From positions 62,001 to 126,000 of the forward strand of contig NZ_QOKW01000017.1 of NCBI RefSeq assembly GCF_008365375.1: a stretch of 64,000 bases of DNA, read 5' to 3'. This document shows, piece by piece, positions 41,410-48,913 of this stretch. Numbering within the stretch: the first letter of the stretch is position 1; each line of letters opens with the position of its first letter. This DNA is from Roseomonas genomospecies 6. GTDB taxonomy: Bacteria > Pseudomonadota > Alphaproteobacteria > Azospirillales > Azospirillaceae. A model generated the notes under the pieces. That model saw nothing but the letters and a program-made list of their open reading frames with translations. It searched no databases and was not told the DNA's origin. Both the position numbers and the translations under genes were made by a program.

Positions 41410-41537
41410 TCAACGTTCCTTACGGCTGAGGGCGGCTTCGGAGAAAGCGGCAGTCCTTCACATGAGGTGCCGATGTTTCCTGCGCAAAGGGGGTGGTTTT
41501 CAGTGGCAATCCTGTGATGTCCCTCAATCTTCAGATT

Positions 41538-41549
41538 TCATTTACCAAA
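41538..41549 (+). promoter_or_regulatory. Motif TCATTTACCAAA before the type I secretion operon
   Basis: The 12-mer TCATTTACCAAA lies 70-81 bases upstream of the ABC gene ATG. The same 12 bases occur at 45416-45427 before the response regulator, where they form one arm of a palindrome. Such an AT-rich word is unlikely to recur by chance in this GC-rich DNA. Proposed as a shared regulator half-site. Confidence 0.4.
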
Positions 41550-41618
41550 AACGCGCCAACTGACCTCGCCTGCATCCAGTGGGCACTGCTTCAAACGGTG
41601 ACAATTGGAGGGCTGTAA

Positions 41619-43355
41619 ATGCCTCGCCTGTTTTCTCGCGGGTCTGAAAAGGCCAATAAAGAAATGGCTCACGGGGGCCGCTATTTCTCCAGGGTACTCG
41701 TTGGTGCATTTATCTTCAGCGCCACCATCAATTTGTTGATGTTGGCGATGCCGCTTTATTCCCTTCAGGTATTCAGCCGCGCCATTCCGTCCGGCAACTT
41801 CGATACGCTCATCATGCTGACGGTGATCGCGGTGATCGCCCTGACGCTGAGCGCCGCCATGGAGACGTTCCGCGCGCGCATCCTGGCCCGCGCCGGCAAC
41901 GCGCTGGAGGTCACCTGGCGGCGCCGGCTGACCGCCGACGTGCTGGACGCCTCGGGCCGGGGGCGTCCCGACACCGCCCCGGTCAGCGACCTCATGGAGG
42001 TCAAGGGCGCGATGAGCCGTCCGTCGCTGCCCGCCCTGATGGACCTGCCCTGGGTGCCCCTGTACGTCATCGGCATCTACCTGATCCACCCGCTGCTGGC
42101 CGTGATCCTGGTCGCCTCGATCGTCATCATGACGGCGCTCGGCTACATCAGCAACTGGGCGGTCCGCAACTTCGCCGACGACAGCAAGGCCCCGGCCAGC
42201 CGCTCGCAGCGCCTGTTCGACTCCCTGCTGTCCCGGTCGGACACGGTGCGCGGCCTGCGCATGGGGCCCAGCGCGCTGGACGCCGTGTCCCGCGACGCCA
42301 TGACCACCTCCGCCCTCCAGGGCCGTTCGACGGAGCGCGCCGCCGCCATCGGCGCCTTCACCAAGTGGGTCCGCATGGTCCTCCAGATCGCGGTGACGGG
42401 CGTCGGCGCGTGGCTGGTGATCGAGCAGCACCTGTCCTTCGGCGGCATGATCGCCACCTCCATGCTGGTGGGCCGCGGCCTCGCCCCGGTGGAGCAGAGC
42501 GCCGGCGCCTGGGGCCAGATCCAGAAGTCCTGGCAGGCTTTCCGCCGCCTCTACCCGCTGCTGAAGCGCCTGTCCTTCGAGCAGGAGCGCCCGACGATCC
42601 CGGTGGAGCGCGAGCGCCTGACCGTCGAGAACCTGCTGTTCGTCTCCCCCCGCGACCAGAAGCCGATCCTGCGCAGCGTGACGCTGGCGGTCGAGCCGGG
42701 CCAGACGGTGTGCATCGCCGGTCCCAACCGCTCCGGCAAGTCGGTCCTGGCCCGCCTGCTGGCCGGCGTCGCCACCCCGTCGGCGGGCACGGTGCGGCTG
42801 GGCGGTCTGGCCGTCGCCTCGCTGAACCCGGAAACTCCGGAGCAGGGCATCGGCTACATGGCGCAGGGCGCGGATCTGCTGCCCGGCACCATCGCCGAGA
42901 ACATCGCCCGCTTCACCGAGACGACGCGGGAGAAGGTCGAGGACGCCGCCAAGCGCGCCGGCATCCATTCCTGGATCGAGAGCCTGCCCGCCGGCTATGA
43001 GACCGAGGTGACCGACCCGCTGTTCCCGATCACCGGCGCCTCGGCCCGCCTGATCGCCCTGGCCCGTGCCGGCTACGGCCGCCCGTCGCTGATGGTTCTG
43101 GACGAGCCGTCCGCCGGCATGGACGAGATCGGCCACAAGGCGGTGCGCGACTTCATCACCGAGGCCAAGAACCGCGGCGTCACCACCATCGTGCTGACCC
43201 ACTCCCCGGCCTTCGTCGACCTGTCCGACAAGACCTTCGTTCTGAAGAACGGCATGGCGGTGGAACTGCCGCAACGCCAGCAGGAGCAGCAGGGTCCGAA
43301 CTGGAGCCGCCTGCGCAACATCGGCCCCGCGCCGGTGCAGAGCGCCGCCGGCTGA
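41619..43355 (+). CDS. Type I secretion ABC transporter (PrtD-like), degenerate signature
   Basis: A 578-residue fused permease-ATPase of the PrtD/LapB class. The N-terminal membrane domain (residues about 25-300) has LLMLAMPLYSLQVFSRAIPS and MDLPWVPLYVIGIYLIHP, typical of type I secretion. The ATPase domain has Walker A GPNRSGKS, Walker B LMVLDEPSAGMDE and the H-loop VLTHSP. The ABC signature, normally LSGGQRQR, reads ITGASARL here, which is unusual and may weaken ATP hydrolysis. No peptidase domain is present. The HlyD partner follows; no outer-membrane TolC and no RTX substrate are nearby. Confidence 0.88.
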   Translation: MPRLFSRGSEKANKEMAHGGRYFSRVLVGAFIFSATINLLMLAMPLYSLQVFSRAIPSGNFDTLIMLTVIAVIALTLSAAMETFRARILARAGNALEVTWRRRLTADVLDASGRGRPDTAPVSDLMEVKGAMSRPSLPALMDLPWVPLYVIGIYLIHPLLAVILVASIVIMTALGYISNWAVRNFADDSKAPASRSQRLFDSLLSRSDTVRGLRMGPSALDAVSRDAMTTSALQGRSTERAAAIGAFTKWVRMVLQIAVTGVGAWLVIEQHLSFGGMIATSMLVGRGLAPVEQSAGAWGQIQKSWQAFRRLYPLLKRLSFEQERPTIPVERERLTVENLLFVSPRDQKPILRSVTLAVEPGQTVCIAGPNRSGKSVLARLLAGVATPSAGTVRLGGLAVASLNPETPEQGIGYMAQGADLLPGTIAENIARFTETTREKVEDAAKRAGIHSWIESLPAGYETEVTDPLFPITGASARLIALARAGYGRPSLMVLDEPSAGMDEIGHKAVRDFITEAKNRGVTTIVLTHSPAFVDLSDKTFVLKNGMAVELPQRQQEQQGPNWSRLRNIGPAPVQSAAG

Positions 43356-43411
43356 CGCCGGACACTCCAGACCACACCCGAGCGACTTCCGGCGACCAAG
43401 GACCTTCTCCG

Positions 43412-44773
43412 ATGACCGACACCACCACGAACACCTACAAGACGAAGACCATGACGTCGATCGGCGCGCTGCGCGCGCTGGTTCCCGACACCCGGGTCAG
43501 CGGGCTTCTTGCCGGCGGCTTCATGGTGCTGGCGGTGGGCTTCGGCGGGATGACCGCCTGGGCCGCCCTTGCCCCGCTGCACAGCGCCGTCATGGCGACC
43601 GGCGCGCTGGCCCCGGAAACCGGGCGCAAGATCGTGAAGCACACCGAAACCGCCCAGATCGAGGCGATCCTCGTCCGGGAAGGCGACAAGGTGAAGGCCG
43701 GTCAGGTCCTGGTGCGGCTGGACAGCACGGAGGCGGCGACCCGGCTCCAGGTGCTCAGCACCTCCTGGCTGGAGACGCAGGCCCTGGAAGCGCGCCTGAC
43801 CGCGGAGCTGTTCGAGCAGCCCGCCATCGAGTGGCCGGAGGAACTGCTGCGCCGCCGCGGCACCGACCGCACGGTGGAAAAGCTGATGGGCAACCAGGAA
43901 ACCCTGTTCCAGGTCCGCCGCAACCAGCTCGACACCGAAGCCAGCCTGACCAAGGAGCGCGCCGCCACGCTGCGCGAGGAGGGCAGGAGCCTTCAGGAGC
44001 AGCGGAAGTTCCTGGCCCGCGAGATCCAGCTCATCGAGGACGATCTGCGCATCACCCAGGGCCTGCTGTCGCGCGGCAACGCCACCCGCACCAAGCTGGT
44101 GGAGCAGCAGAAGGAAGAGGCGCAGCTCAAGGGCCGCGACCGCGAGCTTGAGGCCCGCATCGCCCAGGCCAACCAGGCCGCCGTCGATGCCGAGGGCGAC
44201 CTGCTGCGCCGCCGCAACGACTTCCGGGAAAAGGTGCTGGTCGATCTGGAGAAGGCCCGCGGCGACGTGCTGCGCCTGGCCGAACAGATCCGCGACGCCG
44301 CCAACCGTCTGGAAACCCGCGCCATCAAGGCCCCGGACGACGGCACCGTCGTGATGCACAGCCATTGGGCCGTCGGCGGCACCATCACCGCGAACGAGCC
44401 GATCCTGGACATCATCCCGGACGACCGCGCCCTGCTGGCCGAAGTGAAGGTCCAGCCGAAGGACATCAAGTCGCTGACCGTCGATCTGCCGGTGAAGGTG
44501 CAGTTGACCGCCTATGACAGCCGCGTCGTCGGCTCGCTGGACGGCACGGTGACCTACGTGTCCGCCGACCGCGTGATGGACCCGATCACCCGGCAGGAAT
44601 CCTACATCGCGCGGATCAAGCTGAAGGACAGCGACTCCCATCAGGTCCATAACCTGACCATCAAGCCGGGCATGCCGGTGGAGGCGCGCATCCTGCTGTC
44701 CGCCCGCACCCCGCTCGACTATCTGGTGCAGCCGCTGTCCCACTCCTACGTGAAGGCGTTCATTCAGGAGTAA
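43412..44773 (+). CDS. HlyD-family periplasmic adaptor of type I secretion
   Basis: A 453-residue membrane fusion protein. One transmembrane helix (about 31-53) is followed by a lipoyl half (EAILVREGDKVKAGQVLVRLDS), a long coiled-coil hairpin (about 120-300), the second lipoyl half (IKAPDDGTVVMHSHWAVGGTITANEPILDIIP) and a beta-barrel. The final LLSARTPLDYLVQPLSHSYVKAFIQE matches PrtE/LapC-type adaptors. It links the ABC protein at 41619 to an outer-membrane channel. It is followed by a strong terminator, so the operon probably has just two genes. Confidence 0.93.
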   Translation: MTDTTTNTYKTKTMTSIGALRALVPDTRVSGLLAGGFMVLAVGFGGMTAWAALAPLHSAVMATGALAPETGRKIVKHTETAQIEAILVREGDKVKAGQVLVRLDSTEAATRLQVLSTSWLETQALEARLTAELFEQPAIEWPEELLRRRGTDRTVEKLMGNQETLFQVRRNQLDTEASLTKERAATLREEGRSLQEQRKFLAREIQLIEDDLRITQGLLSRGNATRTKLVEQQKEEAQLKGRDRELEARIAQANQAAVDAEGDLLRRRNDFREKVLVDLEKARGDVLRLAEQIRDAANRLETRAIKAPDDGTVVMHSHWAVGGTITANEPILDIIPDDRALLAEVKVQPKDIKSLTVDLPVKVQLTAYDSRVVGSLDGTVTYVSADRVMDPITRQESYIARIKLKDSDSHQVHNLTIKPGMPVEARILLSARTPLDYLVQPLSHSYVKAFIQE

Positions 44774-44807
44774 GGAGCCGAAGCAGGTCGCTTCGCCGGA
44801 AAAAGGA

Positions 44808-44846
44808 AAGGGCGGCTTCCCACGGGGGAGGCCGCCCTTCCTTTTT
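44808..44846 (+). terminator. Rho-independent terminator of the secretion operon
   Basis: AAGGGCGGC (44808-44816) pairs with GCCGCCCTT (44831-44839), followed by CC and TTTTT. It also lies just past the convergent response regulator's stop. Confidence 0.88.
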
Positions 44847-44864
44847 GAGCGAAGCGGGTTGGGA

Positions 44865-45386
44865 TCAGCCGCGCGGTCCGTGCAGGCGCCGGGCCGCGAG
44901 GTCCAGCGCCAGCTTCAACTGGGCCAGCGAATAGGGCTTGTTGACCACGCCCAGCGGGTAGGTCTCGGTGATGCGGGCCATGATCGCGTGGTTCGCGTAG
45001 CCGGACAGGAAGATGGAGCGGATGCCGTAGTTGGCGCGCAGGCGCCGCGCTGCCTCGATCCCATCGCCGCCGGCCAGCCGCACGTCCATCAGCGCCACGT
45101 CGGGCCGCTCGCGCCCGGCGATGGCCACCGCCTCCTCCTCCGTGCGGGCGGTGCCGCAGACGGTGTGGCCGAGATCCGTGACGGCCATGCCCACCGCCTC
45201 GGCGGCGAGGGCCTCGTCCTCCACGATCAGCAATCGCAACGGGCGGATCACCGCCGGGGCGTGGCGCCGGATGGAATCGCGGCGGTCCGTTTGGGCGGCC
45301 GGTCCGCAGCGGTGCCGCCGGTCCAGGCTGGACGCCGGTCGGGTCAGCGTATCCAAGTCTTCCTGTGCCATGACCACCACCCCCAT
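44865..45386 (-). CDS. Single-domain response regulator
   Basis: A 173-residue protein with a 45-residue polar N-terminal extension and one receiver domain: LRLLIVEDEALAAEAVGMAV (acidic pocket), VALMDVRLAGGDG (phospho-Asp) and VVNKPYS (conserved Lys). There is no output domain, so it probably acts through protein contact or as a phosphate relay. No kinase gene is adjacent. The start could also be the in-frame ATG at 45371 (MAQED). A TTGGTAAA-N6-TTTACCAA palindrome lies just upstream. Confidence 0.87.
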   Translation of the reverse strand: MGVVVMAQEDLDTLTRPASSLDRRHRCGPAAQTDRRDSIRRHAPAVIRPLRLLIVEDEALAAEAVGMAVTDLGHTVCGTARTEEEAVAIAGRERPDVALMDVRLAGGDGIEAARRLRANYGIRSIFLSGYANHAIMARITETYPLGVVNKPYSLAQLKLALDLAARRLHGPRG

Positions 45387-45404
45387 GCGTCGCCGCAGGT
45401 GTTA

Positions 45405-45426
45405 TTGGTAAAGAATCATTTACCAA
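45405..45426. promoter_or_regulatory. Palindrome TTGGTAAA-N6-TTTACCAA before the response regulator
   Basis: A perfect 8-bp inverted repeat with a six-base spacer, 19 bases from the response regulator start. It has the size and shape of a dimeric regulator site. Its right arm with flanks (TCATTTACCAAA) is repeated before the type I secretion operon at 41538. Confidence 0.6.
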
Positions 45427-45535
45427 ATAAAGTGGTAATCACACCCATTTCGGAGTTCAAGGAAAATCGGTGTGACGCGGATTCGTTCGGTCGAGACGAG
45501 ACTTTTCCGCAACAGTGTGGCGGGGACGTTGCGCC

Positions 45536-46288
45536 TCAGCGCTTGGGACGGCTCAACCAGTCCACATTGCCGTTGCGAGGGGAGGGGGCGGCGCCGTTCG
45601 CTCCGGAACCCTTGCGCCCGGACAGGGGCGAGAGCCAGGAGGAGGAGGGCGCCGCGTCCGGGCCGGGGTCCGGTGCCGCCGCGCGCTGTGGGGCCGGGGC
45701 CGGTGTCCTCGGCACGAAGGGCGACAGGACCGGCGGCGGCGTGGGCGGCTGGGGCGGGTCCTCCCGCGGCGGCTCGGCGGCGAAGGGCGGGGCGCGGTCG
45801 GCGGACGGGGGCGGCGCGTAGGTCTGGGGTGCGGTCGGCGGGGCGCCCTGGGGGCCTGTTGCCGCCGCAGCCGGGGGCGCCGCCGGGGGCGCTGACGGAA
45901 CCGGTGCGGAAGGGTGGGCGCGCGGGGGATCGGCAACGGTCCGCGTGGGACGGTCGTCGTCGTCCACCGGGCCGGTCTGGGTGCTGATGCGCCGCGCCTC
46001 GTCACGGATGGACAGCAGGGTCGACACGGCGAACTGGAGGAGCGGAGCCATCTTCTCGGAGTCCGCCAGCTCCTCCGCCGTCATGGTGGCGAAGCGCTTG
46101 CGCACCTGTTCCACCGCGTCCTCGATGCTGTCGCGCAGGGCGCCGGTGTCCTGGAGGACGCGTTCCAAATCCTCCCGCAGGGCCGAGATCTCGCACGCCT
46201 GGCGCAGCTCGTGGAAGCCGATGGGCGTCCCCGGCGTCCGCCCGGAGTCGGCGGTCCGCTGATCCTGCGGGCGGAAATCATAGGGCAT
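45536..46288 (-). CDS. Unknown protein with helical N-terminus and proline-rich tail
   Basis: A 250-residue protein. Residues about 20-115 are predicted helical with coiled-coil character (ELRQACEISALREDLERVLQDTGALRDSIEDAVEQVRKRF). The rest is a long disordered Pro/Ala-rich tail that ends in a short basic segment with WLSRPKR. I do not recognise a family. It is divergent from the ParA-like gene at 46499, whose protein also has a proline-rich segment; the two may work together. I used the ATG at 46286-46288; a TTG at 46318 would add ten residues. Confidence 0.7.
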   Translation of the reverse strand: MPYDFRPQDQRTADSGRTPGTPIGFHELRQACEISALREDLERVLQDTGALRDSIEDAVEQVRKRFATMTAEELADSEKMAPLLQFAVSTLLSIRDEARRISTQTGPVDDDDRPTRTVADPPRAHPSAPVPSAPPAAPPAAAATGPQGAPPTAPQTYAPPPSADRAPPFAAEPPREDPPQPPTPPPVLSPFVPRTPAPAPQRAAAPDPGPDAAPSSSWLSPLSGRKGSGANGAAPSPRNGNVDWLSRPKR

Positions 46289-46498
46289 CTTCGCCAAAGG
46301 CCGGGCCCTATCCTGCAATCCTGCCGGAGACCAAGGAAGGTTGCCGTGTCACAGGTTTAATGCGGTTGAACATGGTTGGAAACCGTTTGCGCACCCCAAT
46401 CGCTTGTACTATTTTTTCCGCGCCGGGGGGAACGGAATCCTGCGGTATCACAAATCCTACCCCACCCTTCCCAAAGCCACGCATGCCGGGTACTCACG

Positions 46499-47920
46499 GT
46501 GTCGATTGATCGCACGGAACTGGAACGGCTCCTTGCCGATCGTCCGACCGGAAACCGCTCGGCCATGCAGGCCGTCCGCGAAAGCTACGCCGACATCGGC
46601 CTGATGCGCGAACGCGGCCTGTCCTGGGCGGACATCTCCGACGTGTTGGCGAAGCTGGGCGTCACCGCCCGCGACAGCCAGCCGATCTCGCCCGTCACCC
46701 TGCGCTCCGCCTTCTTCCTGGTCGGCAACGAAGGCCGCGACGGTGCGGCGGACGGAGAGGAGGACGGCGCCACCACCCCGCGTGAAACGCTGGACGCGGT
46801 GCACCGCGCCGCCCTCGCCGCGGGCCAGCCGGCGGTCGCCGGGCCGGAGCCCGGGGAAGCGGAGCCCTTGCCCGCGGAAGAGCCCGTTCCCGAAGCGCAG
46901 GTGGAGCCCGAAAGCGTGCCGGAGCCGGAACCCGCCGCTCCGACGCCGCTGGTGACACCGGCCCCGCCGGCCCCGCCTACCCCGTTGGACGAACCGGCCC
47001 CGGTTCCCGAACCCTCCCTCACTCAGGCCCCGGTTTCCCAGGCGCCGATCTTTCAAACCGCAACTCCTCAAGACTCGACAACGAACAGACCCTGGAAAGG
47101 CGATCGCATGCTGGGCACCATCTTCGTTCTCAATGACCGCGGTGGCGTCGGCAAGACGCTGCTGTCCCATCACCTGATGGCAACCGCCATGCTCGAGGGC
47201 CTTCAGCTCAAGGTCGTCGAGTATGAGGTGAACGAGCGCCTGAACCGCCTGTTCGGCCCGGAGGTGGTCGAGCATCGCCGCATCACCCAGGACTTCATGA
47301 ACATGATGGGGTCGGGCGACGGCTTCTACGAGTTCTGGGACATGATCGGGCCGGAGCTGCAGCGCGGCGGCCGCCTGTACGACTTCGGCGGCAACATCTC
47401 CCAGTGGTTCTTCAACTGGGCCGAGGTGTCGGGCTTCGACTATTACGTCGGCGAGGGCGAGCGGCTGACCTTCATGGTGCCGGTCACCGTCGATCTGGCC
47501 TCGCTCTCCACCGGCATGAACACGCTGGAGCGCATCGCCACCATCGCCCCGAAGGCCAAGCGCGTTCTGGTCGAGAACGGCTTCTCCGGTCCCTTCTCGC
47601 AGCTCGACGACAGCCAGTACGCCCGCCGCAAGGCGGAGATGGTGGAGCGCGAGGGCGTGGAGGTCATCTCCATGGCGCCCTGCACGGCCCCGGCCTGGGC
47701 GCGCCTGACCGGCCACCGCATCGACGAGGTGGCCCAGATGACCCGCGAGGATCTGGTGAAGCTGGGCATGACGCCGCCGGTCGCCTCCCGCTCGCTCATC
47801 ATCATCCACGAGTGGCTGCGCACCATGCGGCAGGCTCTGTCGCCCTATCTGCGCGATGCCTTCAACCAGTCCGCTGGCCCCGCCGCCGGCAAGGCCGGGA
47901 CTCGCCAGGGCGCGCTCTGA
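46499..47920 (+). CDS. HTH / proline-rich linker / ParA-like ATPase fusion, unknown
   Basis: A 473-residue protein in three parts. Residues about 15-80 look like a DNA-binding helix-turn-helix (MRERGLSWADISDVLAKLGV ... SPVTLRSAFFLVG). Residues about 85-200 are a Pro/Glu/Ala-rich linker. From residue 204 a P-loop ATPase of the ParA/MinD/BcsQ type begins, with FVLNDRGGVGKTLLSHHL; the signature Lys of the deviant Walker A is Arg here. It lacks a clear partner ParB. It starts with GTG 46499. An internal ATG at 47108 with an SD-like GGAAAGG could yield the ATPase part alone. The function is unknown. Confidence 0.75.
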   Translation: MSIDRTELERLLADRPTGNRSAMQAVRESYADIGLMRERGLSWADISDVLAKLGVTARDSQPISPVTLRSAFFLVGNEGRDGAADGEEDGATTPRETLDAVHRAALAAGQPAVAGPEPGEAEPLPAEEPVPEAQVEPESVPEPEPAAPTPLVTPAPPAPPTPLDEPAPVPEPSLTQAPVSQAPIFQTATPQDSTTNRPWKGDRMLGTIFVLNDRGGVGKTLLSHHLMATAMLEGLQLKVVEYEVNERLNRLFGPEVVEHRRITQDFMNMMGSGDGFYEFWDMIGPELQRGGRLYDFGGNISQWFFNWAEVSGFDYYVGEGERLTFMVPVTVDLASLSTGMNTLERIATIAPKAKRVLVENGFSGPFSQLDDSQYARRKAEMVEREGVEVISMAPCTAPAWARLTGHRIDEVAQMTREDLVKLGMTPPVASRSLIIIHEWLRTMRQALSPYLRDAFNQSAGPAAGKAGTRQGAL

Positions 47921-47948
47921 CCGGACATCGCATCGCCGGTATGTGAGG

Positions 47949-47981
47949 AACGGGGGCCACCGCGGCCCCCGTTTTCTTTTG
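47949..47981. terminator. Bidirectional terminator between ParA-like gene and hydrolase
   Basis: AACGGGGGCC (47949-47958) and GGCCCCCGTT (47964-47973) form a perfect 10-bp stem with a five-base loop, followed by TTTCTTTT. It lies between convergent genes. Confidence 0.9.
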
Positions 47982-47994
47982 CCGTCGGACGCGT

Positions 47995-48780
47995 TTACGC
48001 GAAGGCTTCGATCAGCGCCGCGAACTCCTGCGGGCGTTCGGCGTGCAGCCAGTGGCCGGCGCCCTCGACCATCTCGATGGCGGCCTTGGGGAAATGCCGG
48101 CGGATGGCGGCGTGATGCTCCGGCAGGATGTAGTCGGACCGGGTGCCGCCGATGAACAGGGTGGGACCCTCATAGCGGGCGCCGCCCAGATCCGGGAAGC
48201 CGATCAGGTCCTCCATGCGGGCGCCGATGGCGTCGAGATTGATCCGCCAGTGGAACGTTCCCTGTTCCAGAACGAGATTCTGCAACAGGAAGGAGCGCAG
48301 GGGGGCCTCAGGCACCGCCTCCACCAACTGCGCCTCGACCTCCGACCGGCGGGTGCAGCCGTCCAGATTGGCCTGCTTCATCGCCGCCACGAAGGGGGCG
48401 TGGGTGTGGGTGTAGGCCACGGGCGCGATGTCGGCCACGGCCAGCCGCTCCACCCGCTCCGGATGGTTGAGCGCAAGCGTCATCGCCACCTTGCCGCCCA
48501 TGGAATGGCCGACCACCGCGGCCCGCGCGAAGCCCCGGTCATCGAGGAAGCGCAGCACATCCTCGGCCATCGCCGGATAGGTCATCTCGTCCGACCAGGG
48601 GGCGCCGCCGTGGTTGCGCAGGTCGAGCGCGTAGACCCGGTGCCGCTCCGCGAAGCGCTTCGCCAGGGTCTGCCAGTTGCGCGCCGACCCGAACAGCCCG
48701 TGCAGGACCAGCAGAGGGGTGCCGCCGTTCGCTTCGCCGGCTTCCAGATAGGTGAGGGGAAGACCCTGGGCCATGGACAT
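47995..48780 (-). CDS. Alpha/beta hydrolase (YbfF-like esterase)
   Basis: A 261-residue hydrolase with the oxyanion motif LLVLHGLFGSARNW, nucleophile Ser in VVGHSMGGKVAM, and the catalytic His in EGAGHWLHAERP. The spacing and the RNHGGAPWSDEMTYPAMAEDV stretch resemble YbfF acyl-thioesterase/esterases. The natural substrate is not known. Start at ATG 48778-48780, two codons before another ATG; the long upstream frame is a shadow of murJ. Confidence 0.9.
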   Translation of the reverse strand: MSMAQGLPLTYLEAGEANGGTPLLVLHGLFGSARNWQTLAKRFAERHRVYALDLRNHGGAPWSDEMTYPAMAEDVLRFLDDRGFARAAVVGHSMGGKVAMTLALNHPERVERLAVADIAPVAYTHTHAPFVAAMKQANLDGCTRRSEVEAQLVEAVPEAPLRSFLLQNLVLEQGTFHWRINLDAIGARMEDLIGFPDLGGARYEGPTLFIGGTRSDYILPEHHAAIRRHFPKAAIEMVEGAGHWLHAERPQEFAALIEAFA

Positions 48781-48913
48781 TCCGATTGTCTGAACGTGGG
48801 TGGAGGGATGTCGGGTGGGTGGCGATCCTAGCAGACCGCTTCCGCCGGGAGCCCTCAAATTCCACATGGGCCGGCATGCCGAAAGGCGTGACGCGGGCCG
48901 GGAAAACGCTAGG

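Noticed and set aside
41619-44773. Complete type I secretion system with substrate
   Set aside because: Only the ABC protein and adaptor are present; no TolC-like channel and no RTX or glycine-rich repeat protein was found in the window.
46499-47920. A chromosome or plasmid partition locus (ParA with ParB)
   Set aside because: No ParB-like gene or parS sites are adjacent, and the N-terminal HTH/proline-rich architecture is unlike standard ParA.
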